A stretch of 34,360 nt of DNA, from the NCBI GenBank assembly GCA_025453675.1, contig JALOPW010000021.1, positions 1 through 34,360 on the forward strand, in the 5' to 3' direction. Positions 21,133 to 28,371 of this stretch are shown here, piece by piece (position 1 is the first letter of the stretch; each line of letters opens with the position of its first letter). The notes beneath the pieces were generated by a model. It was not told where the DNA came from, made no database searches, and worked only from the letters and a program-made list of their open reading frames with translations. The translations under genes were made by a program, and so were the position numbers. This DNA comes from Methanolinea sp. Its GTDB lineage: Archaea > Halobacteriota > Methanomicrobia > Methanomicrobiales > Methanospirillaceae.

Positions 21133-21142
21133 TTAAATATAT
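21133..21142 (+). promoter_or_regulatory. TATA-like box for the HTH gene
   Basis: TTAAATATAT sits about 45 bases before the ATG at 21182. Initiation about 26 bases downstream would leave a leader of roughly 18 nt containing GAGGT at 21174-21178. Confidence 0.45.
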
Positions 21143-21181
21143 TGCTGGGTATCTTATTCGATAATTCACCAGCGAGGTTTC

Positions 21182-21790
21182 ATGCAGGACGACAAGAGAA
21201 AGAGAGAACTGCTCCAGTTGTTCACCAATATTTCAGGGAAAACAAAGATCGTGGAACCCATGAAGAAGATACACGGGACCCTCAGGGACCGTGACGCCGT
21301 GGAACGCGAGATTGCTCTGGTCATGCGGGAGATCCTCGAACAGGGATTCTTCAAGACCAAGTTAAAACCCATCCAGCTGGCAAGACTGGTCTCCGCATAT
21401 TATGCGGGGAAGAACGACACCGAGATCGCCCGGGAACTAGGGGACGAGAAACTCTCAAAGACGGTTGCCCGGGCCAGGGTAAGGCTCAAGCTCTTCAGGG
21501 ACCTGGACTTCAAGATGCCATTTGACCAGGACCGGATGGAGGATCTCCTCCTCTCCGGGAAGACCATGAAGGAGGTAAGCGAGGATCTGGGGGTGAGCCC
21601 TTCCACGCTGCGGGAGTACCGCCACGTGATCGAGCAGAGGGACGACCTCACCATCGATCCCTTCCTTGAGCGTATCAAGGACGTGATGGAGGACCGGGAC
21701 CTCTCCGAGCAGATGACCCGGAGCGCCACCAAGGACAGCCTCGGAGAGGCCATTGACATCACCGAGGCAGAGATGATAGACGTAACCTGA
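21182..21790 (+). CDS. Archaeal protein with two helix-turn-helix-like segments (possibly Cmi4-like)
   Basis: The 202-residue, highly charged product contains two segments with helix-turn-helix character. They are roughly residues 78-98 (GKNDTEIARELGDEKLSKTV) and 119-142 (GKTMKEVSEDLGVSPSTLRE), each with the small residue and glycine typical of the turn. There is no membrane segment, metal site or enzymatic motif. It resembles proteins annotated in euryarchaea as conditioned-medium-induced protein 4; I hold that label loosely. A DNA-binding or transcription-associated role is inferred. A T-run follows the stop. Divergent from glyS. Confidence 0.75.
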   Translation: MQDDKRKRELLQLFTNISGKTKIVEPMKKIHGTLRDRDAVEREIALVMREILEQGFFKTKLKPIQLARLVSAYYAGKNDTEIARELGDEKLSKTVARARVRLKLFRDLDFKMPFDQDRMEDLLLSGKTMKEVSEDLGVSPSTLREYRHVIEQRDDLTIDPFLERIKDVMEDRDLSEQMTRSATKDSLGEAIDITEAEMIDVT

Positions 21791-21805
21791 AAAATACCGA
21801 TACCC

Positions 21806-21812
21806 TTTTTTT
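21806..21812 (+). terminator. T-run after the HTH gene
   Basis: Seven consecutive Ts begin about 15 bases after the stop codon, before the next gene. Archaeal RNA polymerase terminates at such tracts; there is no preceding hairpin. Confidence 0.4.
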
Positions 21813-21858
21813 CCGGCACCCCCCCACTACCTTTGCAGATTCAGCAGAGGGAACCGAG

Positions 21859-22512
21859 ATGGAACTCACCTGGTTTGGACATTCATGCGTGCTTCTGAAA
21901 GGGAGCCGGGCAGTGCTCGTTGATCCCTTCGTTCCCGGAGGTACGATCCCCGCAGACCCGGACGTGATTGCCGTCACCCACGGTCATGCCGACCACATGG
22001 GAGTGGCGGCGGCCTTCGGAGTCCCGGTGGTGGCCATCAACGAGGTGGCAAAGTACCTGCGGGCAAAGGGGGTCGATGCCGAGGCCATGAACCTTGGAGG
22101 CACCATCGAAGTGAAGGGAGTGCGGTTCACCATGACTCCTGCACTGCACTCTTCATGGATCGAGGAGGCGGGCATCGGGTGCAACGGAGGTGCGGCGGCA
22201 GGTTTTGTCATCCGCATGGATGGATTTTCCGTCTACCATGCAGGTGATACTGCGCTCTTCTCGGATATGTCCCTCATCGGTGAGCTCTACCACCCGGACG
22301 TGGCCCTTCTTCCCATCGGGGGGCGGTTCACCATGGGTCCTGAGGAGGCCATGGCGGGAGCCCGGATGATCGGTGCCCCGCTGGTCATCCCCATCCATTA
22401 CAATACCTGGCCGGCGATCGCACAGGATCCCCGGGAGTTCAAGCGGATCCTGGAGAGGACAACAGACTGCAAGGTCAAAATCATGGCACCGGGGCAGACC
22501 ATCACCCTCTGA
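21859..22512 (+). CDS. UPF0173-type metallo-beta-lactamase-fold hydrolase
   Basis: The 217-residue product is a compact metallo-beta-lactamase-fold enzyme of the UPF0173 family (predicted metal-dependent hydrolase, substrate unknown). It opens MELTWFGHSCVLLKG, with the FGHSC signature of the family. It has the dinuclear metal motif THGHADHMG, then HAGDTALFSDM with metal-ligand Asp, and ends with IPIHYNTWPAIAQDP, the last metal His. All expected ligands are present, so it should be active. The start follows GGGAACCGAG. It has its own space from the HTH gene (about 70 bases). Confidence 0.92.
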   Translation: MELTWFGHSCVLLKGSRAVLVDPFVPGGTIPADPDVIAVTHGHADHMGVAAAFGVPVVAINEVAKYLRAKGVDAEAMNLGGTIEVKGVRFTMTPALHSSWIEEAGIGCNGGAAAGFVIRMDGFSVYHAGDTALFSDMSLIGELYHPDVALLPIGGRFTMGPEEAMAGARMIGAPLVIPIHYNTWPAIAQDPREFKRILERTTDCKVKIMAPGQTITL

Positions 22513-22955
22513 ACTCTCTTTTACCTTCCCTTGTGCCTGCATACCGGGTGATTTCAGCATTGGTGACCGGACAAGGGTCATTGGGAATATGAGTAGGTGG
22601 GGCTATCCAAATGCTCTGGAACTCTCCCTGCCACGCACGCAGCCCTCACCGTATCTGTCATTGCCAACACTCCTCTCAATGTAACTTACACCGGACACCA
22701 TGTTTCACACGATGTCTTCACCGAGGGACACGATCCGATTCCCCTCCAGGAAGTTCGAGGACAATTCCGGGATGTACCAGATTGGGTGGGTTAAAAAAAT
22801 GGCCAGAGAATTTTCCTGAAATCTCATATTCTCTGATTTTTCCCGGATATTTCAAATGTTCTCTCCAAAAAAACCATCAGGATTCTGCCGGTGAAGATCA
22901 GCTACTATTATCTGATCACACACAAATGGAGAAGTTTGAGAGAGAGTGTGTAACC
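22513..22955. other. Gene-poor stretch with a protein-like fragment and an inverted repeat
   Basis: No complete gene is supported. A frame around 22648-22794 reads VSVIANTPLNVTYTGHHVSH and continues to a stop after PDWVG; its beta-strand-like look suggests a secreted-protein fragment, but nothing credible starts it. GATCAG at 22896-22901 and CTGATC at 22912-22917 form an inverted repeat about 40 bases ahead of the small membrane frame at 22956. Confidence 0.35.
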
Positions 22956-23042
22956 ATGGAACTTGATGGGAAGACTGTGATTGGTGCAGGTATCGTATTG
23001 TTTGTGATCGTCGTGGGAATCTGGTATATGTTCCTCAGGTGA
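22956..23042 (+). CDS. Possible 28-residue single-pass membrane peptide
   Basis: The frame encodes a short N terminus (MELDGKTVIG), one clean hydrophobic helix (AGIVLFVIVVGIWYMFL) and a terminal Arg. The charge pattern, acidic outside and a basic C-terminal end, looks like a real micro-membrane protein. An in-frame ATG at 22926 would lengthen it to 38 residues. The upstream GAGAGAG tract is only a weak ribosome site. The flanking DNA is otherwise noncoding, and an inverted repeat lies just upstream. It could be chance: 28 codons is below the length at which an open frame is informative. Confidence 0.4.
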   Translation: MELDGKTVIGAGIVLFVIVVGIWYMFLR

Positions 23043-23247
23043 GGAAGATCGAACCCACGTTGCCTCTTATTTAGTGTCCGGTTTTCCTATCTTTACTGGC
23101 TGTCGGGTGTTGCCATACACGTTTTCACTGACAGAGAATGACTCTACACCGAAGTATACCTCTCAGAGATCCACTTTTTCCCAGACCTGAATGGATAGTG
23201 AGATTGAAGGGTACTTGTGATGCGGGATTCGCATTCTTTTTCAGATC

Positions 23248-23424
23248 AGGTCAGTGACCTCTTAGGAATGAACCGCAGTGCAGGTCGTTCTCAATCTCTC
23301 TCATAACCGCTGGATGGAAGAGAGCACCGGTCACCCTTGAGATAGAGAAGAGGGCATGGTTGTCGGAGTCAAATATGTATATGGATACAAACTAATAGTA
23401 AAGTATATTTAACAATATGTTAAA
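23248..23424 (+). promoter_or_regulatory. Palindromes and TATA region upstream of cotH
   Basis: The 394-base gap before cotH holds no gene. It contains AGGTCA-G-TGACCT (23248-23260), a perfect 6-bp palindrome, and TTTAAC-AATAT-GTTAAA (23408-23424), also with perfect 6-bp arms. The second lies just after a TATA-like AGTATATTT and ahead of AGGTAGG (23427-23433), the cotH ribosome site. An operator-like role is inferred. Confidence 0.35.
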
Positions 23425-23436
23425 CCAGGTAGGCAT

Positions 23437-25677
23437 ATGAACATAATAGCAGGCACATGTATACCTGGGAGACAGGGAAGGAGGTCATCGACACTCTCAT
23501 GCCTCACTCTCGTTCTTGCTATTCTCACGGTCTGCAACTGGGGAATCGCAGTTGCAGTGGCAGCGAGTGGTGATACAACAATGCAGGTTACGGGTGTGAA
23601 TCTGTCGGATGCTGCACATAGCAACAAGGCTTCACCGAATTATGCGGTGGTCTTTCCTGAAGATCAGGTCAATGTATTGACAATCACCGTCTCTACTGAG
23701 AACTGGCAGAAAATGCTCGAAAATATGACCGAGCTGTACGGCGAGTTCGGGAAAGGCTCTCTTGGAGGTGCCCCTGGCCAGCAAGGAACTGAAGGCGGGA
23801 ATCCAGGGAACGGTATGTGGAGCAATACCGACCCGATCTATGTCCCCGCAGACATCACCTTTGAGGGTGTGGAATGGCCAGATGTCGGTATCCGGTTCAA
23901 GGGTTTCAACTCGCTCCAGGGCGCATGGAGCGAGGGGTCTTACAAGATCTCCCTGAAGCTCAATTTCGACAAGTACGAGGACGAATACCCTGAGATCAAG
24001 AACCAGCGTTTTTACGGGTTCGATGAGCTCAACCTGCAGGGCAACTATAATGACGACTCATTGATACGTGAGATGGTTGTCCCGTCAATATTCAGGGAGT
24101 CTGGAGTTGTTGCACCGTATACCGCGTTCTATCGCCTCTACGTGGATTATGGAGAAGGGCCGGTGTATTTTGGGCTTTACACGATGGTCGAGGCGGTTGA
24201 GGACACGGTCATAGAGACCCAGTTTGCGGATGATTCAGGGAACTTATACAAACCGGAAGGCACCGGCGCCACATTTGCGGAAGGGACCTTCGACAGGAGC
24301 AGTTTCGAGAAGAAGACGAATGAAGATGACGCGGACTGGAGAGATGTGGAAGCGCTCTATTCCATCCTGCATTCGGATACCCGTCTCTCAGACCCGGAGC
24401 AATGGAGATCGGAACTCGAAGCGGTCTTTGATGTGGACGAGTTCCTCAGGTGGCTGGCGACAAACACCGTCATTCAGAACTGGGATACCTACGGGGGCAA
24501 CAGCAGGAATTTCTACCTGTACACCGATCCCACCAATGGCAGGATAACGTGGATTCCCTGGGACAACAATTATGCCCTCAATGGCGGTATGGGAGGTACA
24601 GGCGGCCTTCCCGGGAATATGAACCCCGGAGACATGGGTGGAGGGAACCGGACACCCGGGGATATGAATCCGGGAGACATGGGTTGGGGGAACCGGACAC
24701 CCGGGGATATGAATCCGGAAAATATGACTCCGGGAGACATGAACAACAGACCTGCCGGCGGCATGGGCAGCACCCTCTCTCTCGGCCTTGATGAAGTGGG
24801 TGACAACTGGCCGTTGATCCGGTACCTCGCCGATGACCCGGTCTATTTTGCACAGTACCAGGGATACCTCGAAATGGTCGCCACCACGTCATTCGAGCCG
24901 TCTAAAATGGAAGAGACCTACCGGTGCTACCATTCCCTCATAGAGCCGTATGTGACGGGACCCTATGGTGAGCAGTCAGGGTACACGCACCTGAAGAGCC
25001 CTGATGCCTTCGATACGGCTCTTGATGATCTGATCGAGCACGTGAACAGCCGCTACGATGCAGTGATGGAATTCCTCTCCCTCGTCCCCGCAATTACACC
25101 CACTCCCACCCCCGTCCTGATCAAGGATACCATTTCCCCGAGAGTGACCATATCATCCCCGGCTTCATACAGTGCAGTGAAGCCCGGGCAGGTGATCCAG
25201 ATCACCTGGTTGGCCACCGATGACAACGAGGTAACGGCAGTGACAATTGCCTGTTCCCTGAACCGGGGTCTGACCTGGACGGAGATTGCGGATGGTCTCC
25301 CCGCGGAAGGCGCCTCTCACTGGACGGTCCCTGAAAACGCAGCTTCAACGCTGACCGTGAAGGTAAGTGCGACCGATGCCGCAGGCAATACGGGATCGGC
25401 GAGCCGGGTCTGCCGGGTCTCATCAACCGCATCCTTTGGTGTCTCCGGAACCGACAACGTCATTCCCTCCCCCACCAAGCCTGCCACCCAACTGAACTGG
25501 ATGAAAAATGCCAGTTCCTTGTCTACAATGGAAGCCAATTCAGGAATTTACTGTGTCAACCAGGAATCGGCCAGTTTTCTCAGCCCGATCTCAAAACCGG
25601 TCTCTCAGCAGTTCGTGACGGCGACCTCCACCTCATCTTCATTTGAAAAGGTGAGCTTTTCCCGGGATACGAGATGA
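23437..25677 (+). CDS. Secreted CotH-kinase-family protein with Ig-like C-terminal domain
   Basis: CotH proteins are atypical secreted kinases, first known from Bacillus spore coats. The 746-residue product has an N-terminal signal sequence (hydrophobic residues about 19-43) and a CotH domain from about 70 to 550. Visible core motifs are FKGFNSLQGAW, FYGFDELNLQGNYNDDSLIR, YFGLYTMVEAV, QNWDTYGGNSRNFYLY and IPWDNNYAL (Asp376, likely metal-binding). A Gly/Met/Asn/Pro-rich insert with 15-residue repeats occupies about 383-448. After a Thr/Pro linker (TPTPTPV) comes an Ig/fibronectin-like domain (ISPRVTISSPASYSAV onward). There is no PGF-CTERM anchor. It is first of a coupled three-gene operon (4-base ATGA overlap with the VTC gene). 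Confidence 0.9.
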   Translation: MNIIAGTCIPGRQGRRSSTLSCLTLVLAILTVCNWGIAVAVAASGDTTMQVTGVNLSDAAHSNKASPNYAVVFPEDQVNVLTITVSTENWQKMLENMTELYGEFGKGSLGGAPGQQGTEGGNPGNGMWSNTDPIYVPADITFEGVEWPDVGIRFKGFNSLQGAWSEGSYKISLKLNFDKYEDEYPEIKNQRFYGFDELNLQGNYNDDSLIREMVVPSIFRESGVVAPYTAFYRLYVDYGEGPVYFGLYTMVEAVEDTVIETQFADDSGNLYKPEGTGATFAEGTFDRSSFEKKTNEDDADWRDVEALYSILHSDTRLSDPEQWRSELEAVFDVDEFLRWLATNTVIQNWDTYGGNSRNFYLYTDPTNGRITWIPWDNNYALNGGMGGTGGLPGNMNPGDMGGGNRTPGDMNPGDMGWGNRTPGDMNPENMTPGDMNNRPAGGMGSTLSLGLDEVGDNWPLIRYLADDPVYFAQYQGYLEMVATTSFEPSKMEETYRCYHSLIEPYVTGPYGEQSGYTHLKSPDAFDTALDDLIEHVNSRYDAVMEFLSLVPAITPTPTPVLIKDTISPRVTISSPASYSAVKPGQVIQITWLATDDNEVTAVTIACSLNRGLTWTEIADGLPAEGASHWTVPENAASTLTVKVSATDAAGNTGSASRVCRVSSTASFGVSGTDNVIPSPTKPATQLNWMKNASSLSTMEANSGIYCVNQESASFLSPISKPVSQQFVTATSTSSSFEKVSFSRDTR
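24627..24716 (+). repeat. Two in-frame 45-bp tandem repeats in cotH
   Basis: Two adjacent 45-base units encode GDMGGGNRTPGDMNP and GDMGWGNRTPGDMNP, followed by shortened PENMTPGDMNN variants. The units are almost identical at DNA level, so they are a recent expansion. The length keeps the frame. It is a flexible surface-loop insert inside the CotH domain. Confidence 0.8.
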
Positions 25678-26516
25678 ATACCATAGAGATGAACGCAGGA
25701 AATTGCGGTATACAGCGCGATTTAAACGACCGGATTGCTCCTGAAGCAGAGCTTTCATCGGTCATCCGGAAATTCGAGAGCATATCCCTCTCCGATCTTG
25801 AAGAGGCAAAAGCCCAGCTGCTGACCAGAGTGGAGAGCAAGCACCTGATGACGGCGGCCCAGTGCAGTACGCTCATTTCGACGCTTGCAGATTCATACAG
25901 GGTTCTTGTGATCAATAATACCAGGATCGGCAGGTATGAGACCTTGTACTACGATACGAGTGCGTTTCTCACCTATCTCCAGCACCATAACGGGAAGGGC
26001 AACCGTTACAAGCTGCGGTTGCGGCATTACGAATCATCAGATGAAACCTACCTTGAGGTGAAGAAGAAGACCAACAAGGGATCGACCGAGAAGAGCCGCA
26101 TCAGGACCTGCTGGCCAACAAATGGCTTTCTGCCAGAACAGGAGGAATTTTTAAAATCAGCGTTCCCCTACGACTACCTTGGATTTTTTCCGGCACTCAG
26201 GACCGTCTACGACAGGTTCACCCTGGTCTCAACAAAATCTCCTGAACGCATCACCTTCGATACGGGTGTTGCATTTGATAATGGTCAGAAAGTGAGGTCT
26301 TTTCCCGGACTCGTTATCGGGGAGATCAAATACGAGAAGGGTGTCAGGAACTCCCCCGCCCTCTCTGCTCTCCATGCAATGGGTATCAAAAAGAGGGCAT
26401 TCTCCAAGTACTGCATCGGGGTCTCGCTTCTCTACGATTGGGTGAAACGCAACCGGTTCAAACAGAACCTGCTCTTCCTCTCTAAAATCACTCCAGGAGC
26501 TGGTATCCCATGCTGA
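25674..26516 (+). CDS. VTC-domain protein (polyphosphate-polymerase-like)
   Basis: VTC domains form a tunnel that polymerises polyphosphate from nucleoside triphosphate in the eukaryotic vacuolar complex. Many prokaryotic copies sit beside CotH and DUF4956 genes, with less certain roles. The 280-residue product has the basic and acidic tunnel pattern: RVESKHLM near residue 56, YYDTSAF near 95, RYKLRLRHYE near 112 and TYLEVKKKTNKGSTEKSR near 126. The later strand is VIGEIKYEKG near 218, with the conserved Glu. There is no membrane segment. Overlaps connect it to cotH (ATGA) and to the DUF4956 gene (7 bases). Polymerase activity is inferred from family only. Confidence 0.88.
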   Translation: MNTIEMNAGNCGIQRDLNDRIAPEAELSSVIRKFESISLSDLEEAKAQLLTRVESKHLMTAAQCSTLISTLADSYRVLVINNTRIGRYETLYYDTSAFLTYLQHHNGKGNRYKLRLRHYESSDETYLEVKKKTNKGSTEKSRIRTCWPTNGFLPEQEEFLKSAFPYDYLGFFPALRTVYDRFTLVSTKSPERITFDTGVAFDNGQKVRSFPGLVIGEIKYEKGVRNSPALSALHAMGIKKRAFSKYCIGVSLLYDWVKRNRFKQNLLFLSKITPGAGIPC

Positions 26517-27094
26517 TCGATTCCACCCTGCTCTTCATCGCGGGATTTGTCCTCAACTTCCTTGCCGCATTCATCATCGTGCGCTTCGTCTACTACCCCA
26601 GGGGGCGGTGCAACAACTACGTCTTCACCTTCCTCGCGTTCAACACGGTGATATATTTCATCATGGGGATGTTCACGAGCATCGAGATCTCCATCGGGGC
26701 GGGTTTTGGCCTGTTCGCGTTGTTCTCGATCCTCAGGTACAGGACAGAGACGGTTCCCATACGGGAGATGACCTACCTCTTCGTGATGGCAGCACTCCCC
26801 ATCCTGAACTCCATCTTCTGGCAGTCCGGCCAGTATGACAGGTTATTGATAGTCGATCTCCTCGTCATCCTGATCATCTGGTTCCTGGACAGGGAATGGG
26901 GGTTCAACCGGCAACAGTTCCAGATGAACGTGGTATACGAGAAGATCGACCTGATCAAGAGGGAGAAACGTGAAGAGATGCTCGCCGACCTGAGCGAGAG
27001 GACGGGGCTTGCGGTCTCTGATGCAGAAGTGCAGAGTATCAATTTCCTGCGCGATGTCGCGGAATTGAAGGTCACGTATTCGAACAGGAGATAA
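26510..27094 (+). CDS. DUF4956 membrane protein
   Basis: The 194-residue product has four predicted membrane helices in its first two thirds (about residues 5-27, 39-60, 63-78 and 86-125). A charged cytoplasmic C-terminal domain follows. FGLFALFSILRYRTETVPIR is the recognisable DUF4956 core. The family is of unknown function but is repeatedly found beside VTC-domain and CotH genes, and may anchor or export the product of the VTC protein; that is inference. Its ATG at 26510 overlaps the end of the VTC gene, so the operon is tightly coupled. A T-run after the stop (about 27105-27111) may end transcription. Confidence 0.87.
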   Translation: MLIDSTLLFIAGFVLNFLAAFIIVRFVYYPRGRCNNYVFTFLAFNTVIYFIMGMFTSIEISIGAGFGLFALFSILRYRTETVPIREMTYLFVMAALPILNSIFWQSGQYDRLLIVDLLVILIIWFLDREWGFNRQQFQMNVVYEKIDLIKREKREEMLADLSERTGLAVSDAEVQSINFLRDVAELKVTYSNRR

Positions 27095-27219
27095 CTACAC
27101 CTTTTTTATTCACCCGGTCAAAACCCGGGCCAGAGAAACCATCAGCCAAAACGCCTTTGGTGGAGCGTAACGACAAAATAATTATTCTCCTCCACATTTT
27201 TCGCAACGATTAATATGGT

Positions 27220-27286
27220 TTTATATGTCCCGCTTTCATATCCTTAATTTTATGCTGCGAGAATGCCAGCATTCAACATAGGAGGG
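27220..27286 (+). promoter_or_regulatory. Promoter and 5'-leader hairpin of the secreted-protein gene
   Basis: TTTATATG at 27220-27227 is a good TATA match; initiation would fall near 27250. The leader would then begin with ATGCTG (27252-27257) and CAGCAT (27267-27272), a perfect stem with a 9-base loop, followed by GGAGGG at 27281-27286. A stable 5' end and strong ribosome site suggest high expression. Confidence 0.45.
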
Positions 27287-27291
27287 ATGTA

Positions 27292-28260
27292 ATGAAGAAA
27301 CTCATATGTACTGTTCTCGCTGTCGCCGTTCTTTTCATTGGAATGACAACGGCAGCCGATCCTGTCAATGCGACCGTTGAGACCCAGGGGATCTCTACGA
27401 CTACGGGTGTAGTTGTCATGGGCACTATGACAAATTCAGAGACCGCTGTGATGACGGCATCCACCATGGATCTCCGGGACAACCCGCCTCTGGGAGCATT
27501 TAACTTCCCCTTGTATCCGGAATTTGTCTGGCCGGGAAATGATCCCAACAATGTCTGGGCATTATATGTTGGAGGTGTTTCAATACCTGAACGCCAGGCA
27601 ACGATGTCTTACACAGAATCCGTTCTGGCCGACAACGGTTACACCGAGTTCAACGAGATGCAGTCCATGGACACGAGCAATAAAGTAGTGAACCAGGACA
27701 ACTTCCGGTCAACCGGGCAGTTTGACTATGTCTCATTCGATGACGCCATGGGCAGGGCAACTACTTCCGAAAGCCTCCTGCTTGACCTGGTGAGCCAGGG
27801 ATCGCTTGCCGCTGACCGGTTCATCTGTCCGTTCGCCACTGGAGACCAGGGGTTCATCCCGCCGTACTGCAACGTCTACGAGATGGGCAGCTCGTTCACC
27901 GGAAGCCAGGTTTCGGAAATTACCCAGGCCAACACGAACTTCATCGCAAAGTCCGCGGATGTCCCGACCGAAGCAGCCTACACTGTAAGTCTCTCCGGAA
28001 CCGGCTCTGCAGCCGCCTGGATCAACACCCATGTCATGGAAGGCAGGACTGGCCGATATTACTGGAATGGATACCCTAATGGTTGGATCAGTTTCTGGAA
28101 CTATGACATGAACACAGGGGATTCGTGGCTTGGAGTTCCTGCGGGAGGTGGCTGGCTGCAGAGCGTCGACCTTGTCTACAAGGAGAAGACCACCGCATCC
28201 GGCGCGATAGAAGCGTTCAGCAAGTCGATGGCAATCCAGGACGGCGTTCGCCGGCTGTAA
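27292..28260 (+). CDS. Secreted protein of unknown function
   Basis: I do not recognise this family. The 322-residue product has a classic signal peptide (MKKLICTVLAVAVLFIGMTT, cleavage likely soon after TTAAD). A mature acidic, Ser/Thr/Gly-rich protein follows, with no membrane anchor, no PGF-CTERM signal and only two Cys (in ICPF and PYCNV). Aromatic-rich segments such as RYYWNGYPNGWISFWNY suggest a beta-rich extracellular fold. It has its own strong promoter and GGAGGG ribosome site, and follows the cotH-VTC-DUF4956 operon by about 200 bases. An S-layer-associated or other surface role is possible, but nothing proves it. Confidence 0.8.
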   Translation: MKKLICTVLAVAVLFIGMTTAADPVNATVETQGISTTTGVVVMGTMTNSETAVMTASTMDLRDNPPLGAFNFPLYPEFVWPGNDPNNVWALYVGGVSIPERQATMSYTESVLADNGYTEFNEMQSMDTSNKVVNQDNFRSTGQFDYVSFDDAMGRATTSESLLLDLVSQGSLAADRFICPFATGDQGFIPPYCNVYEMGSSFTGSQVSEITQANTNFIAKSADVPTEAAYTVSLSGTGSAAAWINTHVMEGRTGRYYWNGYPNGWISFWNYDMNTGDSWLGVPAGGGWLQSVDLVYKEKTTASGAIEAFSKSMAIQDGVRRL

Positions 28261-28308
28261 ATATCCTGTATCGACAGAAGACCACGAGGGGTGATGATAA
28301 CCTTCACT

Positions 28309-28317
28309 CTTTTTTTT
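28309..28317 (+). terminator. T-run after the secreted-protein gene
   Basis: An uninterrupted T-run about 50 bases after the stop codon lies in the convergent gap with fae-hps. It fits archaeal oligo-T termination. Confidence 0.45.
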
Positions 28318-28371
28318 AAAGATCAGATGGCCGGTATATAAAGCGTCAAAAAAAATGCGGGTCCTGAAAGA

